From assembly GCF_026278245.1 (NCBI RefSeq), contig NZ_CP111079.1:3920501-3984500 (forward strand): DNA of 64,000 nucleotides, written 5' to 3'. The first letter of the stretch is position 1, and every line of letters begins with the position of its first letter. Shown here in pieces: positions 8,981 to 17,491 of this stretch. The notes beneath the pieces were generated by a model that worked only from the letters and a program-made list of their open reading frames with translations, was not told where the DNA came from and did no database searches. Made by a program: the position numbers and the translations under genes. The stretch comes from Pontibacter kalidii (GTDB lineage: Bacteria; Bacteroidota; Bacteroidia; Cytophagales; Hymenobacteraceae).

Positions 8981-9808
8981 TTAGTAGCTCTTGATGTTGA
9001 GGCCGCCGAAGAGCGTAGTGCCTTTCAGGATCAGGACTTTCCTTGGATCGTAGCCGTCGGGCAGCATCGGGCGCTTGTCATCTATGCCTCCCAGTATGGC
9101 CACCATTTCCGACTTCACCTGCCAGTGCGGCGGAATGATCAGCGTGGTGCCTCCGAATATCTGGGTTGCCTCCAGTATAACCGGGTGCTGTATATCGGAC
9201 TGGCTCAGGTTTAGCTCCGTGCCACCAAATACGCTCACCACTTCGCCTCCCAGGAAATTCTTGGAGATGATGTTCTTCTTGATACCGCCAAGTATGGCTG
9301 TGGCATCCACTATATCTTCGGTGGAATAAGTGGCATCGTTATAGGTACTTGTGTGGGGGGCGCTGGCGTCGCCGTGGGGGGTGTAAGGCTGGCTTGCCTG
9401 CCCTGCGTCGGAGGCGGGCGGGTCCAGGCGGTGGTCATAGCGGTTGCGTGGCTTCAGCATCACCCATAAGCCAATGCCTATTAGCAGGATAGGCCAGAAG
9501 TAGATGCGCAGGTTAAAGCCCGCCACCAAATCGTTTATCAGGAAAACCGTACCGATCAACACCAGCACCAACCATCCCGACCGTCTGAAGTTCTGCCGAA
9601 AGCCCACGAAAAGGCCGATTACGATCAGGAGCATCTGCCACGAGAACACCCAACTCGGCAGGAAAAAGATATGAAGTTTAGAGGCAAGTATAACCACGCC
9701 CACCGCTATGAGCAGCAAGCCTGCCAGCACTTTGCCGCTGGTACCACCGCGCTGGTTTGGCCAGTTGTCGCCGTAGTTACTGTTTGGAGTTTGATTTCTA
9801 TTTTCCAT
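8981..9808 (-). CDS. LiaF-like membrane protein (DUF5668 plus LiaF C-terminal domain)
   Basis: Inner-membrane protein of 275 residues. About residues 20-115 hold three to four hydrophobic segments (VLAGLLLIAVGVVILASKL; WQMLLIVIGLFVGF; WPILLIGIGLWVML) as in DUF5668 proteins. After a Pro/Ser/Tyr-rich linker, residues about 170-275 form the beta-rich LiaF/cell-wall-active-antibiotic-response domain (FLGGEVVSVFGGTELNLSQSD, IFGGTTLIIPPHW). LiaF proteins inhibit a histidine kinase in Firmicutes; the nearby LytS/LytTR pair makes a comparable regulatory link plausible here but that is inference. Confidence 0.85.
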   Translation of the reverse strand: MENRNQTPNSNYGDNWPNQRGGTSGKVLAGLLLIAVGVVILASKLHIFFLPSWVFSWQMLLIVIGLFVGFRQNFRRSGWLVLVLIGTVFLINDLVAGFNLRIYFWPILLIGIGLWVMLKPRNRYDHRLDPPASDAGQASQPYTPHGDASAPHTSTYNDATYSTEDIVDATAILGGIKKNIISKNFLGGEVVSVFGGTELNLSQSDIQHPVILEATQIFGGTTLIIPPHWQVKSEMVAILGGIDDKRPMLPDGYDPRKVLILKGTTLFGGLNIKSY

Positions 9809-10116
9809 AGTTCCTTTTCTTTAGGTTTCTGTTGTAAAGGTACTCTAATCGAGCCCGCGCGTCTAGTTGTAATAGGCGGATGCGGGAGAGAAATCGGTAA
9901 GCTGCAGGTTTGGGTCGGTAAGCTACGAAGGCAAAGGTGGTTCTGCAATTTACCGGTAGGTTTGGGGAGTTAAGCTTCTGTGGGTTATCCTTTCCGATTA
10001 CCCTAAGTTCATTCGCATGGCGCAAGTCTCCAGGCTTGTGTCTATGAATGGCGTCGGGCTTGCAGCTTGGCTAGCTTGAAGAGTCATACTTATTCTTCGG
10101 CCATACCTTATACTTC

Positions 10117-10655
10117 TCTGGCGCAAGCGTCCGCTTGTGCCTCTATTAGCCCCTGCTTCCCGCAGCTTGATACAAGCTATTCTTACTAGCTGCCGTTCAT
10201 CCTCCAGACTTACGAGCCTAAAGTTTCATCTCTGACTGTGGTGCTCTCCAGCCCGAGAGGGCTCGTCTTCCCGCATCGCGCTGTGTACATTTCCTTTGCT
10301 CCTAACGTCGCAATGCCCTTTCAGGGCACCGGAAATCTACAAGGCGCTCAACGGAAAGACTGGGATCAGATTCGATAGCTGTGGCTATTTGTCATCTCGA
10401 CCTTTGGGAGAGATCTCTTTAGAATTTCGGATAGATCTCTCCCAAAGGTCGAGATGACAGGGGAAGGAGTAAGTATGGCTCCCCTCCTTGGATAAGGAGG
10501 GGCAGGGGTGGTTGGACCAAGTGCTACAGAACTCCCCTCCTCCGAGGAGCTAGGGGTGGGTTTATACCTGTCCGCGCGATGGCAGTAGCCATGAAACTTA
10601 TACTTTAGCCAAAGCGAGCACAGAGCTCCCCCTATTTTGGACAGGGGCGGTTGGA
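10117..10655. repeat. Composite dispersed intergenic repeat, copy A
   Basis: This gene-free stretch resembles the one at 58,669-59,181 block by block: AGCGTCCGC, CTATTAGC..CTGCTTC, AGCCCGAGAGGGCTCGTC, GCATCGCGCTGTG, a GGCACCGGA block, CAAGGCGCTCAAC, ACTGGGATCAGATTCGATAG, a long hairpin, a GGAGGGG-type block, TGTCCGCGCGA and ATGAAACTTATACTTTA occur in the same order in both. No coding potential is seen. Fragments related to the stretch 10,020-10,045 also occur inverted near 54,045-54,070. The rest of the gap (9,809-10,116) holds nothing recognisable. Confidence 0.75.
10391..10458. repeat. Perfect 26-bp inverted repeat (hairpin) inside copy A
   Basis: Arms 10,391-10,416 and 10,433-10,458 (starting GTCATCTCGACC and ending GGTCGAGATGAC) are exact reverse complements around a 16-nt loop. 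The equivalent hairpin in copy B has several mismatches. No poly-T follows, so it is not a normal intrinsic terminator. Confidence 0.85.
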
Positions 10656-10725
10656 ATCGGTACTCCCCCTACATTCCTCTTGTAACTCAGCATGACCTAA
10701 ATAGAGTGAAAACACACCAAATTAT

Positions 10726-10733
10726 TATCTTTG
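10726..10733 (+). promoter_or_regulatory. -7 box (TATCTTTG) of pheS
   Basis: TATCTTTG matches TAnnTTTG and ends only 6 bp before the pheS ATG, so transcription would start at or next to the start codon. No good -33 TTG is seen at the usual distance. Confidence 0.45.
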
Positions 10734-10739
10734 TGAATT

Positions 10740-11765
10740 ATGGTGGAGAAAATACAACAAGTAGCACAAGAGATAGAAGCAGCAGCGCTTAGCAACGCTG
10801 CCGAGCTGGAGCAATTCCGTATTGCCTATATAGGTCGTAAAGGCCGCATCGCTGACCTGTTTAATAACTTGAAGGATGTGGCGCCGGAGCAGCGCCGCGA
10901 GGTGGGCCAGCAACTGAACACGCTGAAGAACCGTGCCCAGGAGCGCTTTGACCAGGCACAGGAGCAACTGGCCAGCGCCACCGATGCTACCAGCGACACG
11001 GGCTTCGATTTTACCCTGCCCACTATACCAAACACATTGGGTACGCGCCACCCGCTCTCGCTGGTGCGCCAGGAGATCGTGCGCATTTTCGAGCGCATCG
11101 GCTTTAACGTAGCTGAGGGGCCGGAGATGGAGGACGACTGGCACAACTTCTCTGCTCTCAACTTCCCGGAGAATCACCCGGCCCGCGAAATGCAGGACAC
11201 CTTCTTCCTGAGCGAGAATAAGGATAAATTGCTCCGCACCCATACTTCCACCGTGCAGGTACGCCTGATGGAGAATAACCAGCCGCCACTACGCAGCATC
11301 ATGCCGGGCCGTGTGTACCGCAACGAGGCCATCTCGGCACGTGCGCACATGGTGTTCCACCAGGTAGAAGGCCTGTACGTAAACAAGGGGGTGAGTTTCA
11401 AAGACCTGAAAGAGACGCTGTACTACTTTGCCAAGGAGATGTTCGGGCAGGACACACAGATACGCTTCCGCCCGTCGTTCTTCCCCTTCACCGAGCCTAG
11501 CGCCGAGATCGATATTACCTGCTTCATCTGCAAAGGTGAGGGCTGCAACATTTGCAAAGGTACAGGCTGGGTAGAGATTGGTGGCTCCGGTATGGTAGAC
11601 CCTGCCGTGCTCCAGAGCTCGGGCATCGACCCGGAAGTATACTCCGGCTTTGCCTTCGGCATGGGCATCGAACGTATCACCATGCTCAGGTACCAGATCA
11701 AGGACCTGCGCCTCTTCACCGAAAACGACGTGCGCTTCCTGCGCCAGTTTGAGGGGGTGATTTAA
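10740..11765 (+). CDS. pheS: Phenylalanyl-tRNA synthetase alpha subunit
   Basis: Charges tRNA-Phe as the alpha half of an alpha2beta2 enzyme. The 341-residue length is standard. An N-terminal coiled-coil tRNA-binding region (about 1-95; YIGRKGRIADLFNNLKDV) precedes the class II catalytic core: motif 2 region MPGRVYRNEAISARAHMVFHQ near 185-205, and motif 3 GFAFGMGIERITMLRY near the end. A Cys-rich insertion CFICKGEGCNICKGTGW near 258-274 is usual in this family. pheT is not adjacent. Confidence 0.97.
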   Translation: MVEKIQQVAQEIEAAALSNAAELEQFRIAYIGRKGRIADLFNNLKDVAPEQRREVGQQLNTLKNRAQERFDQAQEQLASATDATSDTGFDFTLPTIPNTLGTRHPLSLVRQEIVRIFERIGFNVAEGPEMEDDWHNFSALNFPENHPAREMQDTFFLSENKDKLLRTHTSTVQVRLMENNQPPLRSIMPGRVYRNEAISARAHMVFHQVEGLYVNKGVSFKDLKETLYYFAKEMFGQDTQIRFRPSFFPFTEPSAEIDITCFICKGEGCNICKGTGWVEIGGSGMVDPAVLQSSGIDPEVYSGFAFGMGIERITMLRYQIKDLRLFTENDVRFLRQFEGVI

Positions 11766-11881
11766 TTGCTGGTTGTTAAATTGTTTAATTGTTGAGCTTC
11801 GCTGGTAGTTAATTTTCAAGTATAGCCGAGCTTAACATCGATCCAGCCGTTTAACTATTTAACAATGTAACCACTCACCAG

Positions 11882-12742
11882 ATGACGTTAGCGGATATCA
11901 AAACCATAGGCGTAGTCGGTGCCGGAACCATGGGCCAGGGCATTGCACAGATTTGCGCGCAGGCAGGGTACACTACCATCCTGTTCGACATCAACGCACA
12001 GGTGCTGGAGAAGGCGCAGCAGACCACCATCCAAAACCTGGATAAGGGCATTGAGCGAGGTAAGCTGACCGAGACCGAAAAAGAAACTGCTTTGGCAAAC
12101 CTTACCTATACCGGCGACACGCTGCAGCTGAGCTGCGATGTGATCATAGAGGCAGTGGTAGAGCGGCTGGAGGTGAAGCAGAGCATTTTCCAGGAGCTGG
12201 CCAGCATCAACACACCCGATACCATACTTGCCTCTAACACCTCCTCTATTCCGATAACCCAGATTGCCGCTGCCGTACCTAACCCGGAGCGCGTGGTGGG
12301 GATGCACTTCTTTAACCCGGCTCATATCATGAAATTGGTGGAGGTAATCTCCGGTGCTGCTACCTCCCCTGAGGTGGCACAAACTATAAGGCAACTGGCC
12401 GAGAAGCTCGGCAAGACTGCCGTGATGGCCCAGGACTCGCCGGGCTTTATCGTGAACCGCGTGGCGCGCCATTTTTACGTGGAGGGCCTGAAGCTGCTTG
12501 AGGAAGGTGTGGCAGACGTGGAAACTATAGACAAGCTAATGCAGGCCAGCGGCTTCAAAATGGGCCCTTTTGAGCTCATGGACCTGATTGGTGTTGATAC
12601 GAATTACTCCGTAACCACCTCCATGTTCGAGGCTTTCCATTATGACGCCAAATTCAGGCCAAGCCGCATTCAGCAGCAGAAAGTGGATGCAGGGCACCAC
12701 GGCCGCAAGTCAGGCAAAGGCTTTTATACATATGAGAAGTAA
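11882..12742 (+). CDS. 3-hydroxybutyryl-CoA dehydrogenase (3-hydroxyacyl-CoA dehydrogenase family)
   Basis: NAD(P)-dependent oxidation/reduction between 3-hydroxyacyl-CoA and acetoacetyl-type CoA in fatty acid or butanoate metabolism. The Rossmann motif GAGTMGQGIAQ begins at Gly13; the active-site region VVGMHFFNPAHIMKLVEV and the helix SPGFIVNRVARHFYVEG are typical, followed by the C-terminal HCDH domain. 286 residues, the usual single-function length. The gene overlaps the next by 11 bp. Confidence 0.93.
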   Translation: MTLADIKTIGVVGAGTMGQGIAQICAQAGYTTILFDINAQVLEKAQQTTIQNLDKGIERGKLTETEKETALANLTYTGDTLQLSCDVIIEAVVERLEVKQSIFQELASINTPDTILASNTSSIPITQIAAAVPNPERVVGMHFFNPAHIMKLVEVISGAATSPEVAQTIRQLAEKLGKTAVMAQDSPGFIVNRVARHFYVEGLKLLEEGVADVETIDKLMQASGFKMGPFELMDLIGVDTNYSVTTSMFEAFHYDAKFRPSRIQQQKVDAGHHGRKSGKGFYTYEK

Positions 12743-13151
12743 GTTACTGTTGCTGCCCCTGCTGGCCATACTTGCCGGTGCCTGTAGCAAAGACAACAGC
12801 AACAGCCCCATTATACCTTATGTGCCGGTAAACGCACAGCTCAACATCAACAGCCAGCTATACCCCGACCTGCGCCAGGATGGTGGTTATGCTTACCTGC
12901 CGGATGGCTACAAAGGGATTATTGTGGTACGGCAGAACGCTGGCAGCTACCTCGCCTTCGAGCGCACCTGCACTTACGATCCCACCAACGAGTGTGTGCT
13001 GGAAGTAGACCCTTCGCGGCTGTACATCACCGACCCGTGCTGCGGCTCTCAGTTCAACCTGCAGGGGCAAGTAATCGGCGGTCCGGCTATTTCAGCCCTC
13101 CTACAGTATCGAACTTCGCTGGTAGCCTCTACACTCTATATTTCCAACTGA
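12732..13151 (+). CDS. Lipoprotein with degenerate Rieske-like motif
   Basis: A 139-residue lipoprotein; signal peptide MRSKLLLLPLLAILAGACSK puts the lipidated Cys at residue 18. The C-terminal part reads ERTCTYDPTNEC, then YITDPCCGSQFNLQGQVIGGPA and ends in a short beta segment. This order resembles a Rieske 2Fe-2S domain (CxH-G ... CPCHGS-F-x-x-G-x-V-x-x-GPA), but both His ligands and one Cys seem replaced (CTY and DPCCGS). If the fold is right, it probably no longer binds the classical cluster. It starts inside the dehydrogenase gene, out of frame. Confidence 0.7.
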   Translation: MRSKLLLLPLLAILAGACSKDNSNSPIIPYVPVNAQLNINSQLYPDLRQDGGYAYLPDGYKGIIVVRQNAGSYLAFERTCTYDPTNECVLEVDPSRLYITDPCCGSQFNLQGQVIGGPAISALLQYRTSLVASTLYISN

Positions 13152-13284
13152 TTTTTTAGAATTGATTTACAGCAGCTTAAACTATTTTAAAAGATTTTTT
13201 TGAGGCCATACTTGCGTATTAAGCTTTACTGCCGTAATATTGCATCATCAAACGGCGGGAGACTGCTTATGATAATGTCGAGAT

Positions 13285-13358
13285 TCCTCCTTAGCTCAGT
13301 CGGTTAGAGCACCTGACTGTTAATCAGGGGGTCCCTGGTTCGAGCCCAGGAGGGGGAG
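13285..13358 (+). tRNA. tRNA-Asn (GTT)
   Basis: Complete cloverleaf: acceptor TCCTCCT pairs with AGGGGGA; D arm GCTCAGTCGGTTAGAGC; anticodon stem CCTGA/TCAGG around loop CTGTTAA with anticodon GTT; T arm CCTGG-TTCGAGC-CCAGG. The 3' part from 13,315 is repeated exactly at 39,185-39,229, so this is the reconstituted attachment gene of an integrated element. CCA is not encoded in full. Confidence 0.97.
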
Positions 13359-13359
13359 C
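13315..13359 (+). repeat. attL core: 45-bp direct repeat in tRNA-Asn 3' end
   Basis: The sequence from GACTGTTAATC to GGGGGAGC, covering the anticodon arm to the 3' end of the tRNA, is identical to 39,185-39,229. The sequences diverge on both sides, as expected for attL/attR of a tRNA-targeting element. Confidence 0.93.
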
Positions 13360-13366
13360 CTGATAG

Positions 13367-13405
13367 AGAGCCACTTACGAGTCAAATCGTTAAGTGGCTC
13401 TTTTT
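13367..13405 (+). terminator. Intrinsic terminator after tRNA-Asn
   Basis: Stem AGAGCCACTTA / TAAGTGGCTCT followed by TTTTT. A related hairpin stands at the same place after the attR copy (39,230-39,257). Confidence 0.8.
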
Positions 13406-13426
13406 ATTTGCATACGATTTGCATAC
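13406..13426 (+). promoter_or_regulatory. Left arm-type recombinase site (tandem TTTGCATAC)
   Basis: Two TTTGCATAC units in direct repeat, 11 bp apart, form a 21-bp block that is identical and in the same orientation at 39,049-39,069 inside the right end. Paired short repeats just inside both ends fit arm sites bound by the integrase. Binding is inferred. Confidence 0.6.
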
Positions 13427-13612
13427 AAAAGGCCTTAAATGCTACTTTTGGCAAACCGACGACTTCACTTTTCCCTACCGCACTTTGGACTGGTAAGCTT
13501 TATCGACACTACTACTTATGAGGTTAAAGATAACAAGAAGCCGCATCATGTGTATGCCTGGCAAAGGCCAACTCCTTACCTGGCATGTGGTGACGCCGTA
13601 GTAGTATTCGTC

Positions 13613-13987
13613 TTAGCCAAGGCACCTTTCGGCCATCATACGCTCTGCCACAGAGGCCACTTCCTTCTCGCTGCCTCTGGCGATACCCTCAAAGCTGCTT
13701 ACGTCCCCCCGCTGTCCCTTGTGGTAAAGCAGGCACTTGGGTATGATCCCTTCGAACATCGTGCCGGAGAAGCTCCCGAACACCTCAATGACCAGGCCGT
13801 GCTCCTCATGGACCCAGAGCCAACCGATTTCTGCCTCGCTAAAGCCCAACTCGACGAAGCGGCACTCCATGGCGCTGTAAGGCCGTACCCTTCGGGCAGG
13901 GAACTCTCTGTAGAGGGATGGTAGGTGCCTGAACATGTCTGTCTTCCTGAAATGGTTTGTGAGCGCAATATACTGCGTTTTCAGCAT
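13613..13987 (-). CDS. Hypothetical protein
   Basis: A 124-residue protein with a balanced, soluble-looking composition (ECRFVELGFSEAEIGWLWVHEE, then MFEGIIPKCLLYHKGQRGDV). No family is recognised. The opposite strand is also open from 13,439 to 13,924; the minus-strand reading is preferred because its composition is more protein-like. It lies alone at the left end of the element, facing the tRNA. Confidence 0.4.
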   Translation of the reverse strand: MLKTQYIALTNHFRKTDMFRHLPSLYREFPARRVRPYSAMECRFVELGFSEAEIGWLWVHEEHGLVIEVFGSFSGTMFEGIIPKCLLYHKGQRGDVSSFEGIARGSEKEVASVAERMMAERCLG

Positions 13988-14251
13988 ACCGAGAGAGCCG
14001 GGGAAAGGTTAGTCGGTCTACGGAGCAAGTGTGCTTGTAGGGGCTCTGTGCCGCTGAGCGCGGAGGTAATTTCCTTATACTATTAAGCATAGTTTTTAAG
14101 CAAAAAACGTCAGCACCAAAGCACGTAAAAGATAGGTGAAAGGGAGGTGCCACCTTGCCTCCTTACTGGAAAGAGGTGCCCTTTTTCGCCCTTCATAGAA
14201 AAAGAGGAACAGCAGGAAAAGGAGCCCCATACCTTTAATCCATTACAATAG

Positions 14252-14308
14252 AGACTATAATAAAGACTATGTTAGAGACTATACTATAGTCTAGAGTATA
14301 GACTATAT
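14252..14308. repeat. AGACTATA iteron-like cluster
   Basis: AGACTAT occurs in direct orientation at about 14,252, 14,264 and 14,276, once inverted as ATAGTCT at 14,286-14,292, and again as GACTATA at 14,301. Units are about 12 bp apart, close to one helical turn. Confidence 0.7.
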
Positions 14309-14697
14309 TCCTCTAGACAAAATAGGATCCCCCTACTCCTACTGGACGACAACCCTGTAGAGGTCCTAGCACTACCAGTATTTCAAGCTATGCGACTATG
14401 CACATAGTTACTATGCCGAAGGGGCCAGAGGAACTCTATGATAAAACCCTAGTGGTATGCTGCCGTAGAGGTCCCATGTACGTTAGGGGGCCCACCCCTT
14501 GGAACCCTGCGGTCAGAGATCCCCTGCTGCGGTTCCTGGGTTGCTGAACTCACTTAAAAAATTAAAGGCTCATATTCAGGGAGTTACAATTCTACACCTT
14601 ATTCCCCCCTGTTTCTTCCAGGCTATCGCTACAAATCCCAAATATTAAACATATGTTCGTCAAAGAAGGGAGGTGTGGGGCCGTTGCATAGCCCCGG

Positions 14698-14761
14698 AGT
14701 GGTGCGTCTGTCGCATCACACACCTTTCCCGTCCCGGATTCGGCATAGTCGCGAACCGGGA
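14698..14761. repeat. Two hairpins upstream of rep
   Basis: GTGGTGCG/CGCATCAC (about 14,699-14,719) and TCCCGGATTCG/CGAACCGGGA (14,732-14,761, one bulged A). Their place next to the initiator gene suggests origin structure or control of rep expression. Confidence 0.55.
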
Positions 14762-14817
14762 TTAGCAAATAACCTCAGGGCTCCAAGGGTAGCCGGCTAG
14801 TTATAGCCAAACCCATA

Positions 14818-16320
14818 TTGACATGTGAGTTGACAGATAAGAAGTTCAACAAACAGCTCCAGGCGATTCTCCTGGGGGAACACTATAAAGATGACGTCCA
14901 AGCAGCCTGTGTATTGGACTGGCTGGAGGTCAACCTGACATCCCTGGTGGGAAAGCTCACCCTGGCAGGCCTGCGAGAAAGATACCAGCAGGAGGGCCAG
15001 GTGCTGACGAATGAGTTCCACATCAACGACAGGATGCACCTGAGCCTGCTGCGTGAGACAGAGAAGGGAGAGAACTACCGGTACGTGCTCCAGGTCAGCT
15101 GTGACGGCCAACGCGTGGCCAGGCTGAGCATTGAGCCGATAAGATGGAATAAGGACCTTGTCAAGCTCAAGATGGAGAACGAGCTGCTGTACGGTGATTG
15201 GCTGGAGTACTACATGCTGATCACCGAGACGCTGGGGCTGGTGGAGCACAGCCTCCACCGCCTCGACATCGCCTACGACAGCTACGGCAAGTTTAAAATC
15301 CTTAAGTTCCTTTTACACTACTGTGAAGAGATAAGCACCAAGCACACCTTCACCAAGTGTGGGAAGGCAACTCTCACAGAATCCAAGAATTCCATCATTA
15401 TCGGAAGCCAGAAGACAGGGAAAGTCATCTCTATATATCCAAACAAGGTGAAGGAGGCTAGGGACAACGAAAAGCAGTGGATACTGGACCACTTCGAACG
15501 CCTTGAATTCGACCTAAACGACAAGAGGGGTATAACCAGGATTGAGGAGAGGATGGGGAGCCAGTATCTGGGTGACTTCGACATTCCTATCAGCAGGCTG
15601 GTCGAGCAGGGGTTCCTGTGGTCCATCTTCATGCATGCGGTGGGGAAGAACCTGGACTTCAACCTGAAGGAGAACAAGGCTAATCTTAGCCTCCCTAATT
15701 ATACGTCTGAGCCTATCAGTCTGCTCAACAAGGACCTCTTCGAGGTGGAGGAGCTCCAGCCAAGGAAGAAAGCAGGGTTGTCCGACGAGGCCAGGAGAAT
15801 CAGGGCAGACCGCAGGGAGATCCGGGAGTGTGTCAGCCGCTACCTAGCCGAGGGCGACATTGAGGTAATACACTCCATGCAGCGTGACATCCGCGAGGGA
15901 GAGTACAGGCTCCTGCCGGTTACCCGCTACAGCCAGAGATACGGCTATAAGGGGAACACCCAGCAAAACCAAGAGAAAATCAGGTTGCTGGTGAAGGATC
16001 ACATCGACTGGTGCAGCCCGGAAAAGACTAGGCAGGTACTGGAGCGAATGGAATACGCCATGACGCTCCTGGTGACCGACGACACGGCACCTGCCGAAGC
16101 CACGCCCACGGTGTGGCCGGTGGGGGAGTTTGACACGGTAGAGGAAATTGCAAGCGAGGCACCGCAGCGTAGCCTCGCTTTTATAGACGTGTCGGCCTCC
16201 CCTCACGCACACAGGGGGGCTATGATTCGGTGGTGTATCGTTGGCTATTGCCCGCTGGTTGTTAGGGGAAGTGCCTGGATGCCCATCAGGGGCCCCTGCT
16301 GGGGCTTTCAAGATAGTTGA
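14818..16320 (+). CDS. Replication initiation / MobT-like relaxase, Rep_trans family
   Basis: A 500-residue protein likely to nick DNA at an origin to start rolling-circle replication or mobilisation of the element. The central part shows the Rep_trans pattern: an acidic strand HSLHRLDIAYDSYG near 141-154, then TLTESKNSIIIGSQKTGKVI followed by ISIYPNK near 185-210, and a segment FERLEFDLND near 225-235 matching the conserved R-x-E-x-x-L strand. The C-terminal 80 residues are low in recognisable features. No ATG start fits; TTG at 14,818 or TTG at 14,830 is used. Relaxase versus replication role cannot be separated from sequence. Confidence 0.7.
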   Translation: MTCELTDKKFNKQLQAILLGEHYKDDVQAACVLDWLEVNLTSLVGKLTLAGLRERYQQEGQVLTNEFHINDRMHLSLLRETEKGENYRYVLQVSCDGQRVARLSIEPIRWNKDLVKLKMENELLYGDWLEYYMLITETLGLVEHSLHRLDIAYDSYGKFKILKFLLHYCEEISTKHTFTKCGKATLTESKNSIIIGSQKTGKVISIYPNKVKEARDNEKQWILDHFERLEFDLNDKRGITRIEERMGSQYLGDFDIPISRLVEQGFLWSIFMHAVGKNLDFNLKENKANLSLPNYTSEPISLLNKDLFEVEELQPRKKAGLSDEARRIRADRREIRECVSRYLAEGDIEVIHSMQRDIREGEYRLLPVTRYSQRYGYKGNTQQNQEKIRLLVKDHIDWCSPEKTRQVLERMEYAMTLLVTDDTAPAEATPTVWPVGEFDTVEEIASEAPQRSLAFIDVSASPHAHRGAMIRWCIVGYCPLVVRGSAWMPIRGPCWGFQDS

Positions 16321-16702
16321 GGCGGGGAAATTTATGCGTACCATAACCTAAGTTTATCGGCACCAAAACTACCTAATAAGGTATGGAAACTGGGCCGCTA
16401 AAGCCTCTGCTGTTAGGTTATATACCCTCCCCCGGGAGGAGGTGGTTGTATCCCCTCTCCCCTACCACTGGTGGGAGGGGAGATAATGTTGTGGGTACTA
16501 CTTGTACCGGACCTTGCAAAATTTTGGATTCAGAATTCAAGAAGCTACCCCCCTCCACGCGGGCCAGGGAATAAAATTTTTTGGGGTAAGAATCTTAGTG
16601 GGATACTTAAGGATTATAAAAAATTATAAAGAATCCCGTAACTAGAATGGTATAGCAGTAAGCCTCGTCTTAAAAAATTGGTTGAATGTAAATGTATGCG
16701 AC
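16321..16702. other. Gene-free spacer
   Basis: About 380 bp between convergent genes. A hairpin of the form CTCCCCTACCA/TGGGAGGGGAG occurs around 16,456-16,481 and could be a terminator for the rep gene, though without a clear T-run. Nothing else is recognised. Confidence 0.4.
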
Positions 16703-17491
16703 CTACTCTCCTATGACCAAAGTATCCTGTGTGCTATAAGTAAAGATCCCCTGCCCTCCCCGAACATTCGTCGGCAGCACGACGGGCGGCTCAAATGGAT
16801 CCTCGTTGGCACGGGCAGCCTGCTGCAGTGCCCGCTGAAAGTAGTAGTTGGCTTGAGTGACCCGGTATAAGACGACGCGGTAGGGATAGTGTGTGGCAGG
16901 AACGTCCAGTCGGAACGTCAACTCCCCCTCTCCTGAGAGCGAGTGATCATAGTACTCCGCTTTCCTCTTGGTCTTCCCCTCCTGCTCGTACTCCAGGTAG
17001 ATACCGTAGAAGCGGTTCCTAGGCTCGGCACCGTTCTCGCACCTAACCCTGATCTGGGTGCCGTCAAAGGCCCAGCCGATGATCTTTACCTGCTCCACAG
17101 GCTCCGTGGCGGCATAGAGCGTGTCGGCCTTGTCCCCGGTGATGATCCGCAGCCGCACCGAGTCTCCCGGAAGGATGGCAGGCATTATGTAGGCGCTGGC
17201 GTAGTTGACTAGTTTTCCGCTTTCCTTCTCTTTGTAGAAGATGTTCTGCAGCTGTATCGTTGTATCAGGAAGCAGGAGCTCCGCCTCCGCATTCCAAACC
17301 AACTGCAGGGCCAGGTCCTCCTGAAAGGTGCTGGTACGGATTAGGCTCAGACGGATGGGCTCCCCCGGCACGAGGTAGCCCTCTACGAAGAGTTTAGCGG
17401 GACTAAACGGCATCACCAGCTCAGACTCCTCCTTCAGCGAGCAGGAGCTTATGAGGAGCAGCAGCAGAAATACTAAAGGTCGAAGGTGCAT
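16703..17491 (-). CDS. DUF4249 family lipoprotein (TonB-receptor partner)
   Basis: A 262-residue secreted lipoprotein; signal peptide MHLRPLVFLLLLLISSCS places lipidated Cys at residue 17. The body (KLFVEGYLVPGEPIRLSLIR, LPDTTIQLQN, ILPGDSVRLRI) fits DUF4249, a beta-sandwich family that is regularly encoded after TonB-dependent receptors in Bacteroidota. The start lies within the last 19 bp of the receptor gene, which argues for coupled translation and a shared task at the outer membrane. Substrate unknown. Confidence 0.82.
   Translation of the reverse strand: MHLRPLVFLLLLLISSCSLKEESELVMPFSPAKLFVEGYLVPGEPIRLSLIRTSTFQEDLALQLVWNAEAELLLPDTTIQLQNIFYKEKESGKLVNYASAYIMPAILPGDSVRLRIITGDKADTLYAATEPVEQVKIIGWAFDGTQIRVRCENGAEPRNRFYGIYLEYEQEGKTKRKAEYYDHSLSGEGELTFRLDVPATHYPYRVVLYRVTQANYYFQRALQQAARANEDPFEPPVVLPTNVRGGQGIFTYSTQDTLVIGE

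Larger units (their letters stand above)
13988..14817. other. Gene-free region with repeats, probable replication/nicking origin
   Basis: About 830 bp without a convincing gene, directly upstream of the Rep_trans-like gene. It holds a cluster of AGACTAT repeats, a CTATGCACATAG palindrome near 14,395-14,406, and two hairpins near 14,698-14,761. This arrangement is what a double-strand origin or oriT beside its initiator would look like, but no experimentally known nick site is recognised. Confidence 0.45.

Noticed and set aside
10117..10655. CRISPR array or small RNA operon in the gene-free repeat cluster
   Set aside because: No regularly spaced identical repeats and no cas genes; blocks are different from each other within one copy.
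13439..13924. Plus-strand frame of 161 codons overlapping the minus-strand hypothetical gene
   Set aside because: Composition (His/Pro/Ala-rich patches) looks less protein-like than the opposite strand. Neither is certain.
16383..16574. Short frame after the rep gene
   Set aside because: No plausible protein features; contains a hairpin and lies in a gene-free spacer.
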